Notes: generated by a model not told the origin, from the letters alone. Positions 9,171 to 18,874 are shown, counted from the stretch's first letter. The stretch: 64,000 nucleotides of DNA from Arthrobacter sp. QXT-31 (GCF_001969265.1 NZ_CP019304.1:3844001-3908000), one strand, 5' to 3'. Translations and numbers: made by a program.

Positions 9171-10399
9171 GCCCGCTCGATCCCCAGGAAGCCGCCGTGA
9201 ATCCTGTCACCGAGGCAGGCAGGATGGCTCCCAAGGAATACGACGGCATCCTCCTCGCGTCCTTCGGCGGCCCCGAGGGCCAGGACGACGTGATCCCGTT
9301 CCTGCGCAACGTCACCCGCGGCCGGGGGATCCCCGACGAGCGTCTCGAAGAGGTGTCCCACCACTACCGCGCCAACGGCGGCATCAGCCCGATCAACCAG
9401 CAGAACCGGGAACTGAAGGCGGCCCTCGAAGCCGAGCTTGCGGCGCGGGGCATCGAGCTGCCCGTGCTGTGGGGCAACCGGAACTGGGACCCCTACATCC
9501 CGCAGACCCTCCAGGACGCGTACGACGCCGGCCACCGCCGCCTGCTCATGCTCACCACCAGTGCGTACTCCTGCTACTCCAGCTGCCGCCAGTACCGCGA
9601 GGACATCGGCATGGCCCTGACCGAAACCGGGCTCGACGGCAGGCTGGAAGTGGACAAGGTCCGCCAGTACTTCGACCACCCCGGCTTCGTGGAACCCTTC
9701 ATTGAGGGCACCGCCGGGGGAGTCGCCGAGGTGCGCGCGCAGCTGGCCGCCGCCGGCAAGCCCGACGCGCCCATCCACGTTCTCTTCGCCACCCACTCCA
9801 TCCCCACCCGGGATGCCGTGGCCGCCGGCCGGTCCGGGGACGAGCCCCGTGAGTTCGCCGAGGATTCCGCCTACGTGGCCCAGCACCTCGCCAACGGAGC
9901 GGAAATCATCCGCCGGGTGGAAGCCGATTCCGGCCTGTCCGCCCCCTGGTCCCTCGTGTACCAGTCGCGCTCGGGCGCTCCGCACATCCCGTGGCTTGAG
10001 CCGGACATCAACGACGCCATCGAGGACCTCGCCAAGCAGGGCGTGGCGGGCATTGTCATCGTGCCGCTGGGCTTCGTCAGCGACCACATGGAGGTCGTCT
10101 GGGACCTCGACACCGAAGCGCTGCAGACCTGCAAGGATCTGGGCATCGCCGCCACCCGCGTGCCCACGCCGGGAACGCACCGCCGCTTTGTGGAGGGGCT
10201 CGTGGAACTGATCTGCGAACGCACGGTGGCCAACAACGTCGCCGACCGCCAGGCCGTTACCGGCCTCGGCCCCTGGTACGACGTTTGCCGTCCCGGCTGC
10301 TGCGAAAACTTCCGCGGCGAAAAGCCCACCATCGCCGGCGCCGACACCACCGTCGGCCAGGGGCACGACCCCTACCCGGCCGGGCAGGACGCGAAGTGA
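9167..10399 (+). CDS. hemH: Coproporphyrin ferrochelatase
   Basis: Inserts Fe2+ into coproporphyrin III to make coproheme (also called CpfC). The N-terminal ILLASFGGPEGQDDV and the C-terminal catalytic region IVIVPLGFVSDHMEVVWDLD, with the conserved His and Glu neighbourhood, identify it. Cys residues in YSCYSSCRQY and in the C-terminal CRPGCCENF cluster suggest the [2Fe-2S] centre known in actinobacterial ferrochelatases. At 410 residues it is typical. ATG 9167 overlaps hemQ; a GTG at 9197 with AGGAAG upstream is a plausible shorter start. The hemC start overlaps its stop by 4 bases. Confidence 0.94.
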   Translation: MSPLDPQEAAVNPVTEAGRMAPKEYDGILLASFGGPEGQDDVIPFLRNVTRGRGIPDERLEEVSHHYRANGGISPINQQNRELKAALEAELAARGIELPVLWGNRNWDPYIPQTLQDAYDAGHRRLLMLTTSAYSCYSSCRQYREDIGMALTETGLDGRLEVDKVRQYFDHPGFVEPFIEGTAGGVAEVRAQLAAAGKPDAPIHVLFATHSIPTRDAVAAGRSGDEPREFAEDSAYVAQHLANGAEIIRRVEADSGLSAPWSLVYQSRSGAPHIPWLEPDINDAIEDLAKQGVAGIVIVPLGFVSDHMEVVWDLDTEALQTCKDLGIAATRVPTPGTHRRFVEGLVELICERTVANNVADRQAVTGLGPWYDVCRPGCCENFRGEKPTIAGADTTVGQGHDPYPAGQDAK

Positions 10400-11394
10400 C
10401 AGTACGGATCGGCACCCGGGCAAGCAAGCTCGCCCTGACCCAGACCCAGCAGACGGCCGACCGGCTGGCCGCCGTCGGGGGCTTCGACGTCGAGCTCGTC
10501 CATGTCAGGACCGACGGCGACGTCCTCACCGGCTCGCTGTCCCAGATGGGCGGCACCGGCGTTTTCGTGGCCGCGCTGCGTGACGCGCTGCTGAGGAACG
10601 AGTGCGACGTGGCCGTCCACTCCCTGAAGGACCTGCCCACCGGCTCCGCCCCGGGCCTGACGCTGGCCGCGACCCCGCCGCGGGTTGACGTCCGCGACGT
10701 CCTCTGCGCACGCGACGGACTCAAGCTGGCAGACCTGCCCAAGGGCGCCCGCGTCGGCACCGGCTCTCCGCGCCGGGCGGCGCAGCTGCGAGCTGTCCGC
10801 CCCGACCTGGACATCGTGGACATCCGCGGCAACGTGGACACCCGGCTGGGCCGGGTGCCCGGGCTGCCGGGCAACGCCACCGAGGCAGTGGTTGACGGGA
10901 AGTCGTGCGACCTGGACGCCGTCATCCTCGCCGCCGCAGGGCTGGAGCGGATCGGCCGCCTGGACACCGTCACCGAATACCTGGAGACGGACATCATGCT
11001 CCCGGCCGCCGGACAGGGATCGCTGGCCATCGAATGCCGCACCGCCGAGGCGCCGCGCCGGGCCGGGTCCCTCGACGGATCCCAGGGCGTGCTCGCCCAG
11101 GCGCTGGCCGCCCTTGACGACGCCGACACCAGGCTTGCGGTCACAGCCGAGCGGGCACTGCTCGCCCGGCTTGAGGCAGGCTGCGCCGCCCCCGTGGGCG
11201 CCTACGCGTACCGCAAGGGCAGCATGCTCCACCTGGAAGCCGTGGTCTGCGCCGTGGACGGCACCGCCTCGGTGCGGGACAAGCGGGCCACCGACGGACT
11301 CACCGAAGTCGGCGCCACGTTGCTGGGCATCGAACTGGCCGAGGTCCTGCTGGCAGCCGGAGCTGCGGACATCGCGGACCTGACGGCTTCCTGA
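10396..11394 (+). CDS. hemC: Porphobilinogen deaminase (hydroxymethylbilane synthase)
   Basis: Joins four porphobilinogens into hydroxymethylbilane. It begins V-T-V-R-I-G-T-R-A-S-K-L-A-L-T-Q, has HSLKDLPT and the phosphate/pyrrole-binding Arg stretch PRRAAQLRAVRPDL, and carries the dipyrromethane cofactor Cys at about 263 (EAGCAAPVGAYA). The GTG start at 10396 overlaps hemH by 4 bases, giving 332 residues. The frame is open further upstream but that part is not homologous. It lies 17 bases before hemD in the same operon. Confidence 0.95.
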   Translation: MTVRIGTRASKLALTQTQQTADRLAAVGGFDVELVHVRTDGDVLTGSLSQMGGTGVFVAALRDALLRNECDVAVHSLKDLPTGSAPGLTLAATPPRVDVRDVLCARDGLKLADLPKGARVGTGSPRRAAQLRAVRPDLDIVDIRGNVDTRLGRVPGLPGNATEAVVDGKSCDLDAVILAAAGLERIGRLDTVTEYLETDIMLPAAGQGSLAIECRTAEAPRRAGSLDGSQGVLAQALAALDDADTRLAVTAERALLARLEAGCAAPVGAYAYRKGSMLHLEAVVCAVDGTASVRDKRATDGLTEVGATLLGIELAEVLLAAGAADIADLTAS

Positions 11395-11411
11395 CCGCAG
11401 CCGGCCACCGT

Positions 11412-12296
11412 ATGCGAACGACGAGCGGGAAGAACCCGGCGGGCGGGCGCCCGCTGGAAGGGTGCCGCGTCCTGGTGACGCGAAGCCCCGAGCGCTCCGG
11501 ACCCCTCGCGGAGGCGCTGCGGCTGGCCGGCGCCGTTCCCCTGCTGCTGCCGCTCACGGCCGCGGAACGCGCCCCGGACCAGGACGCATTTGGCGACGCG
11601 TTTGAGGCGCTGGGCGCGGGCCGCTTCGAGTGGCTCGTGGTCAGCAGCGCCACCACCGTCCTCGCCCTGCAGGAGCAGGCGGCAGAGCACGGCGTGGAAC
11701 TGCGGAACTGGCTTCCGGCCGGAACCCGCGTTGCGGCGGTGGGGCCGGCCAGCCGGAAGGCGCTCGAGGCCGCGGGGATTGCCGTGCACTTCGAGCCGCA
11801 GCGTGAACACTCGGCCGCGGGGATCGTGGACGGATGGCCCGGCGGTTCCGCCGCCGTGCTGTTGCCGCAGGCCGATATCGCGGCCCCGGCCCTGGCCCGG
11901 GGACTGGAGGCGAAGGGTGCCCGGGTGCACACAGTGGTTGCCTATGCCACGGTGGACTTCCCGGCGGAGCCCGGGCGGCACCTTGGCGCAAAAATCCCCG
12001 GCGGGGCCGGAGACGGGGGCACCGCCGCGGCACTGCCGCTGCTGACGCCCGCCGAAGCAAAAGCCGAGGTCGACGACGGCGTCCTGGCCGCCGTCGTCGC
12101 CGCCTCACCAAGCGCCGTGCGGCGGATCGCCGCGGCACTGGCGCCGCTCGGCTCCTGCCGCCTCGTGGCCATCGGCCCCGCCACCGCCGCAGAGGCGGAA
12201 ACCCATGGGCTCCCCGTGACCGCCACGGCACGGGAGGCCACTCCCGAAGGGCTCGTCGCCGCCGTCGTCCGGGCCATTGGCTCCTTAAGCAGTTGA
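11412..12296 (+). CDS. hemD: Uroporphyrinogen III synthase
   Basis: Closes hydroxymethylbilane with inversion of ring D to give uroporphyrinogen III. HemD is poorly conserved in sequence. The call rests on the two-domain pattern (GCRVLVTRSPERSGPLAEAL at the start, EWLVVSSATTVLAL in domain 1, VAASPSAVRRIAAAL and VAIGPATAAEAETHGLPV at the end) and on the position between hemC and hemB. At 294 residues it is slightly long, with an Ala/Gly-rich insert around 185-205. ATG 11412 follows hemC closely. No fusion to a SAM methyltransferase is present. Confidence 0.88.
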   Translation: MRTTSGKNPAGGRPLEGCRVLVTRSPERSGPLAEALRLAGAVPLLLPLTAAERAPDQDAFGDAFEALGAGRFEWLVVSSATTVLALQEQAAEHGVELRNWLPAGTRVAAVGPASRKALEAAGIAVHFEPQREHSAAGIVDGWPGGSAAVLLPQADIAAPALARGLEAKGARVHTVVAYATVDFPAEPGRHLGAKIPGGAGDGGTAAALPLLTPAEAKAEVDDGVLAAVVAASPSAVRRIAAALAPLGSCRLVAIGPATAAEAETHGLPVTATAREATPEGLVAAVVRAIGSLSS

Positions 12297-12323
12297 CGCC
12301 CCATAAGCACCGGCCACCATCAT

Positions 12324-12362
12324 CAGCAGTCAGCAACAGCAGTCACCAACAGCAGGCAAAAC
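12324..12362. repeat. 13-base tandem repeat upstream of hemB
   Basis: Three adjacent units starting CAGCAG (CAGCAGTCAGCAA, CAGCAGTCACCAA, CAGCAGGCAAAAC) fill much of the 81-base hemD-hemB gap. The stretch is C/A-rich and poorly structured, a favourable leader for ribosome entry at the following GAAGGACAGGAC-ATG. No promoter is evident. Confidence 0.5.
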
Positions 12363-12377
12363 AGTGAAGGACAGGAC

Positions 12378-13358
12378 ATGAGCTTTCCGCACCACCGCCC
12401 CCGGCGGCTCCGCACCACCCCGGCCATGCGCAGGCTCACGGCCGAACACCGGCTTGCCCCGGCAGACCTGATCCTTCCCGCGTTCATTCGCGAGGGCCTG
12501 TCCGAGCCCAACCCGATCGCCTCCATGCCCGGCGTCGTGCAGCACACCACGGACACCCTCAAGCGGGCGGCGGCTGAGGCCGTGGAACTGGGCGTCGGCG
12601 GCATCATGCTGTTTGGCATTCCCGAGACCCGGGACGCAGAGGGAACGGCGTCGCTCGACCCGGACGGCGTGCTCAACAAGGCCATCCGGGACGTCCGGGC
12701 CGAGGTGGGGGACAGCCTCGTGGTGATGAGCGACGTGTGCCTGGATGAATTCACCGACCACGGGCACTGCGGCGTCCTAGACAGCGACGGCTACGTGGAC
12801 AACGACGCCACGCTGAAAATCTACGCCAGGATGGCCGTGGCCCAGGCCGACGCCGGCGCCCACGTGCTGGGTCCTTCGGGCATGATGGACGGCCAGATCG
12901 GCGTGATCCGCGAGGCCCTCGAGCGGGCCGGGCACGTGAATACCGCCGTGCTGGCCTACGCCGCGAAGTATGCGTCGGCCTTCTACGGCCCATTCCGGGA
13001 AGCAGTGGATTCGCAGCTGAAGGGCGACCGCAGGACCTACCAGATGGACGCCGCCAACCGGCGGGAGGCCATCCAGGAGGTGGAACTGGACCTTGCCGAG
13101 GGCGCAGACATGGTGATGGTTAAACCTGCGATGAGTTACCTCGACATCCTGGCCGACGTCGCAGACCTCAGCCCGGTGCCGGTCGCCGCGTACCAGATCT
13201 CCGGCGAGTACGCCATGATCGAGGCCGCGGCCGCCAATGGCTGGATTGACCGCCGCGCCGCCATCACTGAATCCGTCCTGGGCATCCGGCGGGCCGGGGC
13301 CGATATGGTCCTCACGTACTGGGCCAGTGAAATCGCCGGCTGGCTCAGGGAATCCTGA
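12378..13358 (+). CDS. hemB: Porphobilinogen synthase (delta-aminolevulinate dehydratase)
   Basis: Condenses two 5-aminolevulinates to porphobilinogen. The two active-site lysines lie in [17 protein letters not shown] and the signature [13 protein letters not shown]. The metal-binding loop reads [18 protein letters not shown]. It keeps two of the three zinc-binding Cys of the E. coli type but has Asp at the middle position, a hybrid between zinc and magnesium loops. At 326 residues it is normal. The start has a strong GAAGGACAGGAC leader. Its stop overlaps the next ATG by one base, coupling it to the flavin oxidoreductase gene. Confidence 0.96.
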   Translation: MSFPHHRPRRLRTTPAMRRLTAEHRLAPADLILPAFIREGLSEPNPIASMPGVVQHTTDTLKRAAAEAVELGVGGIMLFGIPETRDAEGTASLDPDGVLNKAIRDVRAEVGDSLVVMSDVCLDEFTDHGHCGVLDSDGYVDNDATLKIYARMAVAQADAGAHVLGPSGMMDGQIGVIREALERAGHVNTAVLAYAAKYASAFYGPFREAVDSQLKGDRRTYQMDAANRREAIQEVELDLAEGADMVMVKPAMSYLDILADVADLSPVPVAAYQISGEYAMIEAAAANGWIDRRAAITESVLGIRRAGADMVLTYWASEIAGWLRES

Positions 13359-14464
13359 TGCCGGAGCCAGCCACAGATCCCAGCCAACCCGTAGGACCCA
13401 TCCAGCCGGTAGGACCCGGGCAGATCCTGCTGGGACTGAACACGTTCGGCGACGTCGGCGTGGACGGCGCCGGCGAGCCGAAGCCGCACGCCCGGGTGCT
13501 GCGGGAACTGCTGGATCAGGCGGTACTCGCTGACGCCGTCGGACTCCACGCCTTCGGCGTGGGGGAACACCACCGCCGCGACTTCGCGGTGTCAGCCCCC
13601 GAGGTGTTCCTGGCGGCCGCAGCGGCCCGGACCAGCAACATCCGGCTCGGTTCGGCCGTCACCGTCCTGAGCTCCGACGACCCCATCCGTGTCTTCCAGC
13701 GCTTCTCCACGGTGGACGCCCTGTCCGGCGGCCGCGCCGAGGTCATGCTGGGCCGCGGCTCGTTCATCGAGTCCTTTCCGCTTTTCGGCCTGGACCTGGC
13801 GGACTACGAGGTGCTGTTCGAGGAGAAGCTCGAGCTCTTCGACAGGGTGCGGGCGCAGAAGCCGGTCCACTGGGAAGGCCGCACCCGTCCGGCCCTGACC
13901 GGCCTGAGCGTCTACCCGCCGCTGGAGCACCACCTGCTGCCGGCCTGGATCGGCGTGGGCGGCACCCCGGAGTCCGTGCTGCGGTGCGCGCAGTACGGCT
14001 ACCCGATCATCTTTGCCATCATCGGCGGCCAGCCCCGCGCCTTCGCCCCGCTGGTGGACCTGTACCGCGAGGCGATGGACAAGTACGGCCAGCCCATGCA
14101 GCAGATCGCCACCCACTCGCCCGGGCACATCGCCGAAACCGATGAGGCGGCCCGCGAGGAGCTGTTTCCGCACTGGCTTGCGCAACGGAACAGGATCGGC
14201 GCCGAGCGCGGCTGGGGCCCGGGAAACCGGCGCGAATTTGATGCGATGTGCGGCCCCGAGGGCGCTCTGTACGTCGGCTCCCCGGAAACGGTGGCGCGGA
14301 AGATCGCACTGCTCAAACGGAACCTCGGCGTCGACCGCTTCGACCTCAAGTACGGCAACGGCACGCTGCCGCACGAATCCATGATGCGCTGCATCGAACT
14401 CTTCGGCACCGTGGTGGCACCGCGGGTGGCCGAACTCCTGTCCGGTGACACTCCCGCAGACTGA
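13358..14464 (+). CDS. LLM-class (luciferase-like) flavin-dependent oxidoreductase
   Basis: A 368-residue bacterial-luciferase-fold enzyme, presumably FMN or F420 dependent. Typical motifs are [35 protein letters not shown], the signature [14 protein letters not shown] and the C-terminal [13 protein letters not shown] helix. The substrate cannot be read. It begins on the hemB stop codon (TGATG) and ends 13 bases before the hemL start, so it is translated as part of the heme operon. The N-terminal 25 residues are a Pro/Gln-rich extension. A role in heme metabolism is an inference from position only; F420 versus FMN use is undecided. Confidence 0.85.
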   Translation: MPEPATDPSQPVGPIQPVGPGQILLGLNTFGDVGVDGAGEPKPHARVLRELLDQAVLADAVGLHAFGVGEHHRRDFAVSAPEVFLAAAAARTSNIRLGSAVTVLSSDDPIRVFQRFSTVDALSGGRAEVMLGRGSFIESFPLFGLDLADYEVLFEEKLELFDRVRAQKPVHWEGRTRPALTGLSVYPPLEHHLLPAWIGVGGTPESVLRCAQYGYPIIFAIIGGQPRAFAPLVDLYREAMDKYGQPMQQIATHSPGHIAETDEAAREELFPHWLAQRNRIGAERGWGPGNRREFDAMCGPEGALYVGSPETVARKIALLKRNLGVDRFDLKYGNGTLPHESMMRCIELFGTVVAPRVAELLSGDTPAD

Positions 14465-14477
14465 AAGAATGGGAACC

Positions 14478-15809
14478 ATGACTTCCAGTACCCCTCGCAA
14501 CGAGGAACTTTTCGACCGCGCCCGCCAGCTGATGCCCGGCGGCGTCAACTCGCCTGTCCGCGCCTTCGGTTCCGTCGGCGGCACGCCCCGCTTCATGGTG
14601 GCGGCCAAGGGCCCCTACCTGACGGATGCCGACGGCAACGACTACGTGGACCTGGTCTGCTCCTGGGGCCCGGCCCTGCTGGGGCACGCCCACCCGGCGG
14701 TCCTCGACGCCGTGCACGCCGCCGTCGACCGCGGGCTCTCCTTCGGCGCCTCGACCCCCGATGAGGCCAACCTTGCGGCGATCGTCAAGGAACGCGTTCC
14801 CGCCGTCGAACGGCTGCGCATGGTCTCCACCGGCACCGAAGCCACCATGACGGCGATCAGGCTGGCCAGGGGCTTCACCGGCCGCAACCTGGTCATCAAG
14901 TTCGCCGGCTGCTACCACGGCCACCTCGACGGGCTGCTCGCTTCCGCAGGCTCCGGCGTGGCCACCCTGGCGCTGCCCGGTTCCGCGGGCGTCACGGCTG
15001 CCACCGCCGCCGAGACCCTGGTGCTGCCGTACAACGACCTCGGCGCCGTCGAGGCCGCCTTCGCCGAGCACGGGCCGAACATCGCCGCCGTCATCACCGA
15101 GGCTGCGCCCGCCAACATGGGCGTGGTCACCCCCGGTGAGGGCTTCAACGCCGGCCTGTCACGGATCACCGCCGCCCACGGGGCCCTGCTGATCGTCGAC
15201 GAGGTCCTGACCGGCTTCCGCACCGGCTACTCGGGGTACTGGGGACTTACCGGCGGCGCCGCCGACGCCACGGAGAAGTGGACCCCCGACCTGCTGACCT
15301 TCGGCAAGGTCATCGGCGGAGGCATGCCGACGGCGGCCCTCGGCGGCCGTGCCGATGTCATGGACTACCTTGCGCCGCTCGGTCCCGTCTACCAGGCAGG
15401 CACGCTGTCCGGCAATCCGGTGGCCATGGCGGCCGGCGTGGCCACCCTGACCCACGCCACCCGGGACGTGTACTCGTTCGTGGACGCCCGGTCGCTGGAA
15501 CTGTCCGGCGCCCTGTCCGCCGCCCTCGACGCGGCCGGCGTGGACCACTCCATCCAGCGGGCCGGGAACCTCTTCTCGGTGGCCTTCGGCACGTCCGAGC
15601 ACGGGGTCCACAACTACAGCGACGCGCTGAAGCAGGAGGCGTTCCGCTACGCGCCCTTCTTCCACTCGATGCTGGATTCGGGCGTCTACCTGCCGCCGTC
15701 CGTCTTTGAGGCCTGGTTCCTGTCCGCGGCGCACGACGACGCCGCCATGAACCGGATCTTCGAGGCACTGCCCGCCGCAGCGGAGGCGGCCGCCGCCGCA
15801 AAGGCCTGA
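14478..15809 (+). CDS. hemL: Glutamate-1-semialdehyde 2,1-aminomutase
   Basis: PLP enzyme converting glutamate-1-semialdehyde (the HemA product) to 5-aminolevulinate. Family motifs are [18 protein letters not shown] near the start, [45 protein letters not shown] and the PLP Lys at about 277 in [14 protein letters not shown] 14478 with GGGA upstream gives 443 residues; ATG 14469 and GTG 14445 lie in frame upstream but are not homologous. It is the last gene of the rightward heme run and is followed by a strong terminator. Confidence 0.96.
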   Translation: MTSSTPRNEELFDRARQLMPGGVNSPVRAFGSVGGTPRFMVAAKGPYLTDADGNDYVDLVCSWGPALLGHAHPAVLDAVHAAVDRGLSFGASTPDEANLAAIVKERVPAVERLRMVSTGTEATMTAIRLARGFTGRNLVIKFAGCYHGHLDGLLASAGSGVATLALPGSAGVTAATAAETLVLPYNDLGAVEAAFAEHGPNIAAVITEAAPANMGVVTPGEGFNAGLSRITAAHGALLIVDEVLTGFRTGYSGYWGLTGGAADATEKWTPDLLTFGKVIGGGMPTAALGGRADVMDYLAPLGPVYQAGTLSGNPVAMAAGVATLTHATRDVYSFVDARSLELSGALSAALDAAGVDHSIQRAGNLFSVAFGTSEHGVHNYSDALKQEAFRYAPFFHSMLDSGVYLPPSVFEAWFLSAAHDDAAMNRIFEALPAAAEAAAAAKA

Positions 15810-15825
15810 TACGCCGTCGGGCATA

Positions 15826-15867
15826 AAAAAACTCTGGCACCCGCCGCGGCGGGTGCCAGAGTTTTTT
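15826..15867. terminator. bidirectional rho-independent terminator (hemL / metQ)
   Basis: A perfect 42-base palindrome: six A, a 15-base GC-rich arm beginning CTCTGGCACC, its complement, then six T. Because the ends are A and T tracts, it works on both strands and ends both the heme operon and the oppositely transcribed metNIQ operon. It is the strongest terminator in the window. Confidence 0.95.
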
Positions 15868-15896
15868 GTTCTGTTCCGGCTTGCCGGAAAGCCTGC

Positions 15897-16742
15897 CTAG
15901 AAGGCTACGGTCACGTCACCGTTGGGCCATTCCTTCTGGATGAAGGCCTTGACCTCGGGGGAGTGCAGGAGTTCGTCCAGCTTCTTGATGCGCGGGTCGT
16001 CCTTGGACTCCTCGCGCCAGGCCAGGAAGTTGGCGTAGGGGTTGTTCTCGGTGGACTCCACGGCCAGCGCATCCGTGGTGCTGAGCCCGGCCTTGAGGAT
16101 GAAGTTGCCGTTGATCAGGGCCAGGTCCACGGAGGGATCCTTGAGGTCGTTGATCAGCAGTTCAGGCTGGTTCTCGGAGAACTGCAGCTTCTTCGGGTTC
16201 TGGGCATCGGTCAGGCCGATGACGGAGGAGTCATCCTTGATGTCCTTGACGAGGCCGGCCTTTTCCAGCACCCGCAGCGCCCGGACCTGGTTGGAGGGAT
16301 CGTTGGTGATGGCGATCTTGGCGCCGTCCTTGATCTCGCTGATGTCCTTGACCTTCTCGGAGAAGGCGGCGTACGGCTCAATGTGGACGCCTTCGCCGTG
16401 GCCGAACTTGTAGCCCTTGGTCTTGACCTGGTCCTCGAACCACGGCAGGTGCTGGTAGTAGTTGGCGTCCAGCGAGCCGTCGCTCAGAGCGGTGTTCGGC
16501 GTCTGGTAGTCCTCAATTTCCTTGATGTCCAGCTTGAGGCCTGCCTTCGGGGCGAGGTCCTGGTTGAGGAATTCAAGGATCTTCGCCTGCGGGACGGGGC
16601 TGGCACCGACGGTGATGGTGACGGGCTTGGCCGGGTCAAGGGCCTGGGTGGATTCGGCGCTGGGCGCGGTGGAACCGCCGCACCCGGTGAGCGCCAGGGC
16701 CGCGGCGATGCCGGTGGCGAGGAGGGTGAGTGATTTACGCAT
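15897..16742 (-). CDS. metQ: Methionine ABC transporter substrate-binding lipoprotein
   Basis: NlpA/MetQ-family lipoprotein that captures methionine outside the membrane for MetNI. The lipobox LALTGC puts the lipid-modified Cys at 21. The mature part has VTITVGASPVPQAKILEFL, DGSLDANYYQHLPW and IAITNDPSNQVRALRVLEKAGL, all characteristic of the family. At 281 residues it is normal. It is the last gene of the leftward met operon, 97 bases after metI, with GAAAGGAAC upstream of the start. Confidence 0.93.
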   Translation of the reverse strand: MRKSLTLLATGIAAALALTGCGGSTAPSAESTQALDPAKPVTITVGASPVPQAKILEFLNQDLAPKAGLKLDIKEIEDYQTPNTALSDGSLDANYYQHLPWFEDQVKTKGYKFGHGEGVHIEPYAAFSEKVKDISEIKDGAKIAITNDPSNQVRALRVLEKAGLVKDIKDDSSVIGLTDAQNPKKLQFSENQPELLINDLKDPSVDLALINGNFILKAGLSTTDALAVESTENNPYANFLAWREESKDDPRIKKLDELLHSPEVKAFIQKEWPNGDVTVAF

Positions 16743-16839
16743 GGGATGCGTTCCTTTCGAAATAGCCTGGATCCCGACGGCGGCGCCGGGGAGATCCTAA
16801 TCAGGTGCAGTGAGCGGCTACCCGCTGCGGTGAAGATTT

Positions 16840-17511
16840 TTAGCGGTGGTCCAGGCTCCGGGAGATCCATTCACCCGTGAGCTGGATGAGCTGGACGAGC
16901 ACAATAATCAGCACGATGGTAACGATCATGACCGTGACGTCGAAGCGCTGGAAGCCATAGTTGTAGGCGAGTTTTCCGAGTCCGCCGCCGCCGACGAGGC
17001 CGGCCATGGCGCTGTACCCCACCAGGGTGACAACCGTGGTGGTCGCCGCGGCAACGAGGGCGGGCAGGGACTCGGGCAGCATCACCTTGCTGATGACCTG
17101 CATCCGGGTGGAGCCCATCACCTGCGCAGCATCGATCTTGCCGTGGTGGACGTCGCGGAGGCAGGCCTCCACCAGGCGGGCGAAGAACGGGATGGTTCCG
17201 ATGGAGAGTGAAACGGAGGCAGCCACGGGGCCGAGGCTGGTCCCGACGAGAAGCCGGGCGAGCGGGATCAGGGCCACCATCAGGATCGCGAAGGGGATGG
17301 AGCGGGTGATGTTAACGACGATGTCGCTGACGATCCGGTTGAGCACGGGCATGGGCCGCAGCCCGCCGGGAGCGGTGACGTGCAGGAAGACGCCCAGCGG
17401 CAGTCCGACCAGCACGGTGAAGAAGGCCGAGATTCCCACCATCTGGAGGGTCTCGACGATGGCTTCCGGCAGTGCCTTGGCCAGGACAGGATTGCTGAAG
17501 ATCTCGTTCAC
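16840..17511 (-). CDS. metI: Methionine ABC transporter permease
   Basis: A 223-residue inner-membrane permease with about five hydrophobic helices. The ATPase-coupling EAA-type region is visible around EACLRDVHHGKIDAAQVMGS. The family start is ALPEAIVETLQMVGISAFFT. The start overlaps the end of metN by 4 bases, so the two are coupled. It partners MetN and MetQ in D/L-methionine uptake. Confidence 0.94.
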   Translation of the reverse strand: MNEIFSNPVLAKALPEAIVETLQMVGISAFFTVLVGLPLGVFLHVTAPGGLRPMPVLNRIVSDIVVNITRSIPFAILMVALIPLARLLVGTSLGPVAASVSLSIGTIPFFARLVEACLRDVHHGKIDAAQVMGSTRMQVISKVMLPESLPALVAAATTTVVTLVGYSAMAGLVGGGGLGKLAYNYGFQRFDVTVMIVTIVLIIVLVQLIQLTGEWISRSLDHR

Positions 17512-18578
17512 TTGACGTCTCCCGTCTCGGCGGCGAAACCGGTGTCCGCCGGGGCGAATTCGGCCAGTTCCGCGTCATCGGCGGCGGGCCCCGCCAGTTT
17601 CGCGCTGATGCCGCGGTCGCGGAGGTAGCGCAGGACGGCGTCGTAGTCGGCGTTATTGGCCAGCTGGACCCGCAGGTGGCCGAACTGCTGGCCGCCGAGG
17701 GTTTCGACGCTGCCGGCCAGAACGTTCAGGTCAATGTCAAAATGGCGTGCCACACCCGTGAGCACGGGTTCCTTGGCGCCTTCGCCGGAGAAGAGGATTT
17801 CCAGGACAGGTCCGGCCTGGAGCGCACCCTTGATCGGCTCTGCTGCCGGCAGCGGCAGAAGTGCGCGCGCCAGCTTGCTGTCGAGGTCCGAGGCGACTTC
17901 GGCGAGGGCGCCGGACTCGATCACCCGGCCCTTGGACAGCAGGGACACGGACCCGCAGACGCGCTTCACCACGTGCATTTCATGGGTGATGATGAGCACC
18001 GTGAGCTGCAGGCGGCGGGTCAGGTCCTGGATCAGGTCGAGAATTTCATCGGTGGTGGCCGGGTCCAGTGCGGACGTGGGCTCGTCGCAGAGCAGGACGT
18101 CCGGATCCGAGGCCAGGGCGCGGGCGATGCCAACACGCTGGCGCTGTCCGCCGGAAAGCTGGGAGGGGTACGCGTTCTCGAAGCCCTCGAGGCCCACGAG
18201 CTTGAGCAGTTCGGCGACTTTTGCGCGGGTCTTGTCCTTCGGCGCCTTCACCAGTTCCAGGGGATGGGCCACATTTCCGGCAGCCGTGCGCGAATCCATG
18301 AGGTTCGCGTGCTGGAAGACCATGCCGATACGGCGGCGGGCGGCGCGGATTTCAGAGTCACGGACAGAGCTTAGTTCGGTACCGTCGATGTTGACCGACC
18401 CCGACGTCGGGCGGTCCAGGAGTGTCAGGCAGCGTACCAGGGTGGACTTGCCCGCTCCGGAGTGGCCGATGATGCCGTGGATGGAGCCTTTGGGGACAGA
18501 AAGGGAAACCCCGTCAAGGGCCACCACTTCCTTTTTCCCCTGACGGTAGACCTTGCGCAGGTCGGTGACTGTGATCAT
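17508..18578 (-). CDS. metN: Methionine ABC transporter ATP-binding protein with NIL domain
   Basis: ATPase powering methionine import. It has Walker A GHSGAGKSTL, signature LSGGQRQRVGIARALA, Walker B VLLCDEPTSALDP and H-loop IITHEMH. After residue about 260 comes the C-terminal NIL domain that binds methionine and causes trans-inhibition in MetN proteins. It ends in a 25-residue Ala/Asp-rich tail. The 356-residue length fits. ATG 18578 follows a GAGGATAA ribosome site. It is the first gene of metN-metI-metQ. I see no SAM riboswitch in the leader. Confidence 0.95.
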   Translation of the reverse strand: MITVTDLRKVYRQGKKEVVALDGVSLSVPKGSIHGIIGHSGAGKSTLVRCLTLLDRPTSGSVNIDGTELSSVRDSEIRAARRRIGMVFQHANLMDSRTAAGNVAHPLELVKAPKDKTRAKVAELLKLVGLEGFENAYPSQLSGGQRQRVGIARALASDPDVLLCDEPTSALDPATTDEILDLIQDLTRRLQLTVLIITHEMHVVKRVCGSVSLLSKGRVIESGALAEVASDLDSKLARALLPLPAAEPIKGALQAGPVLEILFSGEGAKEPVLTGVARHFDIDLNVLAGSVETLGGQQFGHLRVQLANNADYDAVLRYLRDRGISAKLAGPAADDAELAEFAPADTGFAAETGDVK

Positions 18579-18874
18579 TTATCCTCAGGAGGTAGGACTT
18601 GGGCAGGGCATAGCACAAGCGCGGCACTGCACTAAATTATGTCAGCGCAGGGAAACGCCAGCCACTTCCGAAGATCATTCGGTTATTTAGGGGAAGCGTC
18701 GCCTTTTTGACTGCTGGCGGCGGTGCGCGCCTGCGTGATTGGCGGCAGCCGGGGGGCTTTCTGAATCGCGGGGGCGGCGGGGTGCCCGCGGGGCTTTGGC
18801 CGGAGGTTGTGATCTTCGTCCCAGCGCCTTCCGTTTTGCCCCAGCAGTGTCTCCCCGCTCTGGCGGGCCTGGCC
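18579..18874. other. metN upstream region (about 300 bases without a gene)
   Basis: This stretch carries the metNIQ promoter and the 3' flank of the exonuclease gene. On the minus strand CATAAT (18641-18636) is a fair -10 element, about 60 bases before the metN ATG; the -35 is weak. I searched by eye for an S-box, SAM-IV fold or long dyad and found none. The part nearer 18700-18870 is G-rich with no readable feature. Confidence 0.35.

Noticed and set aside
18579..18700. SAM riboswitch upstream of metN
   Set aside because: I looked for S-box and SAM-IV features in the leader and found no matching core or pairing. A covariance-model search would settle it.
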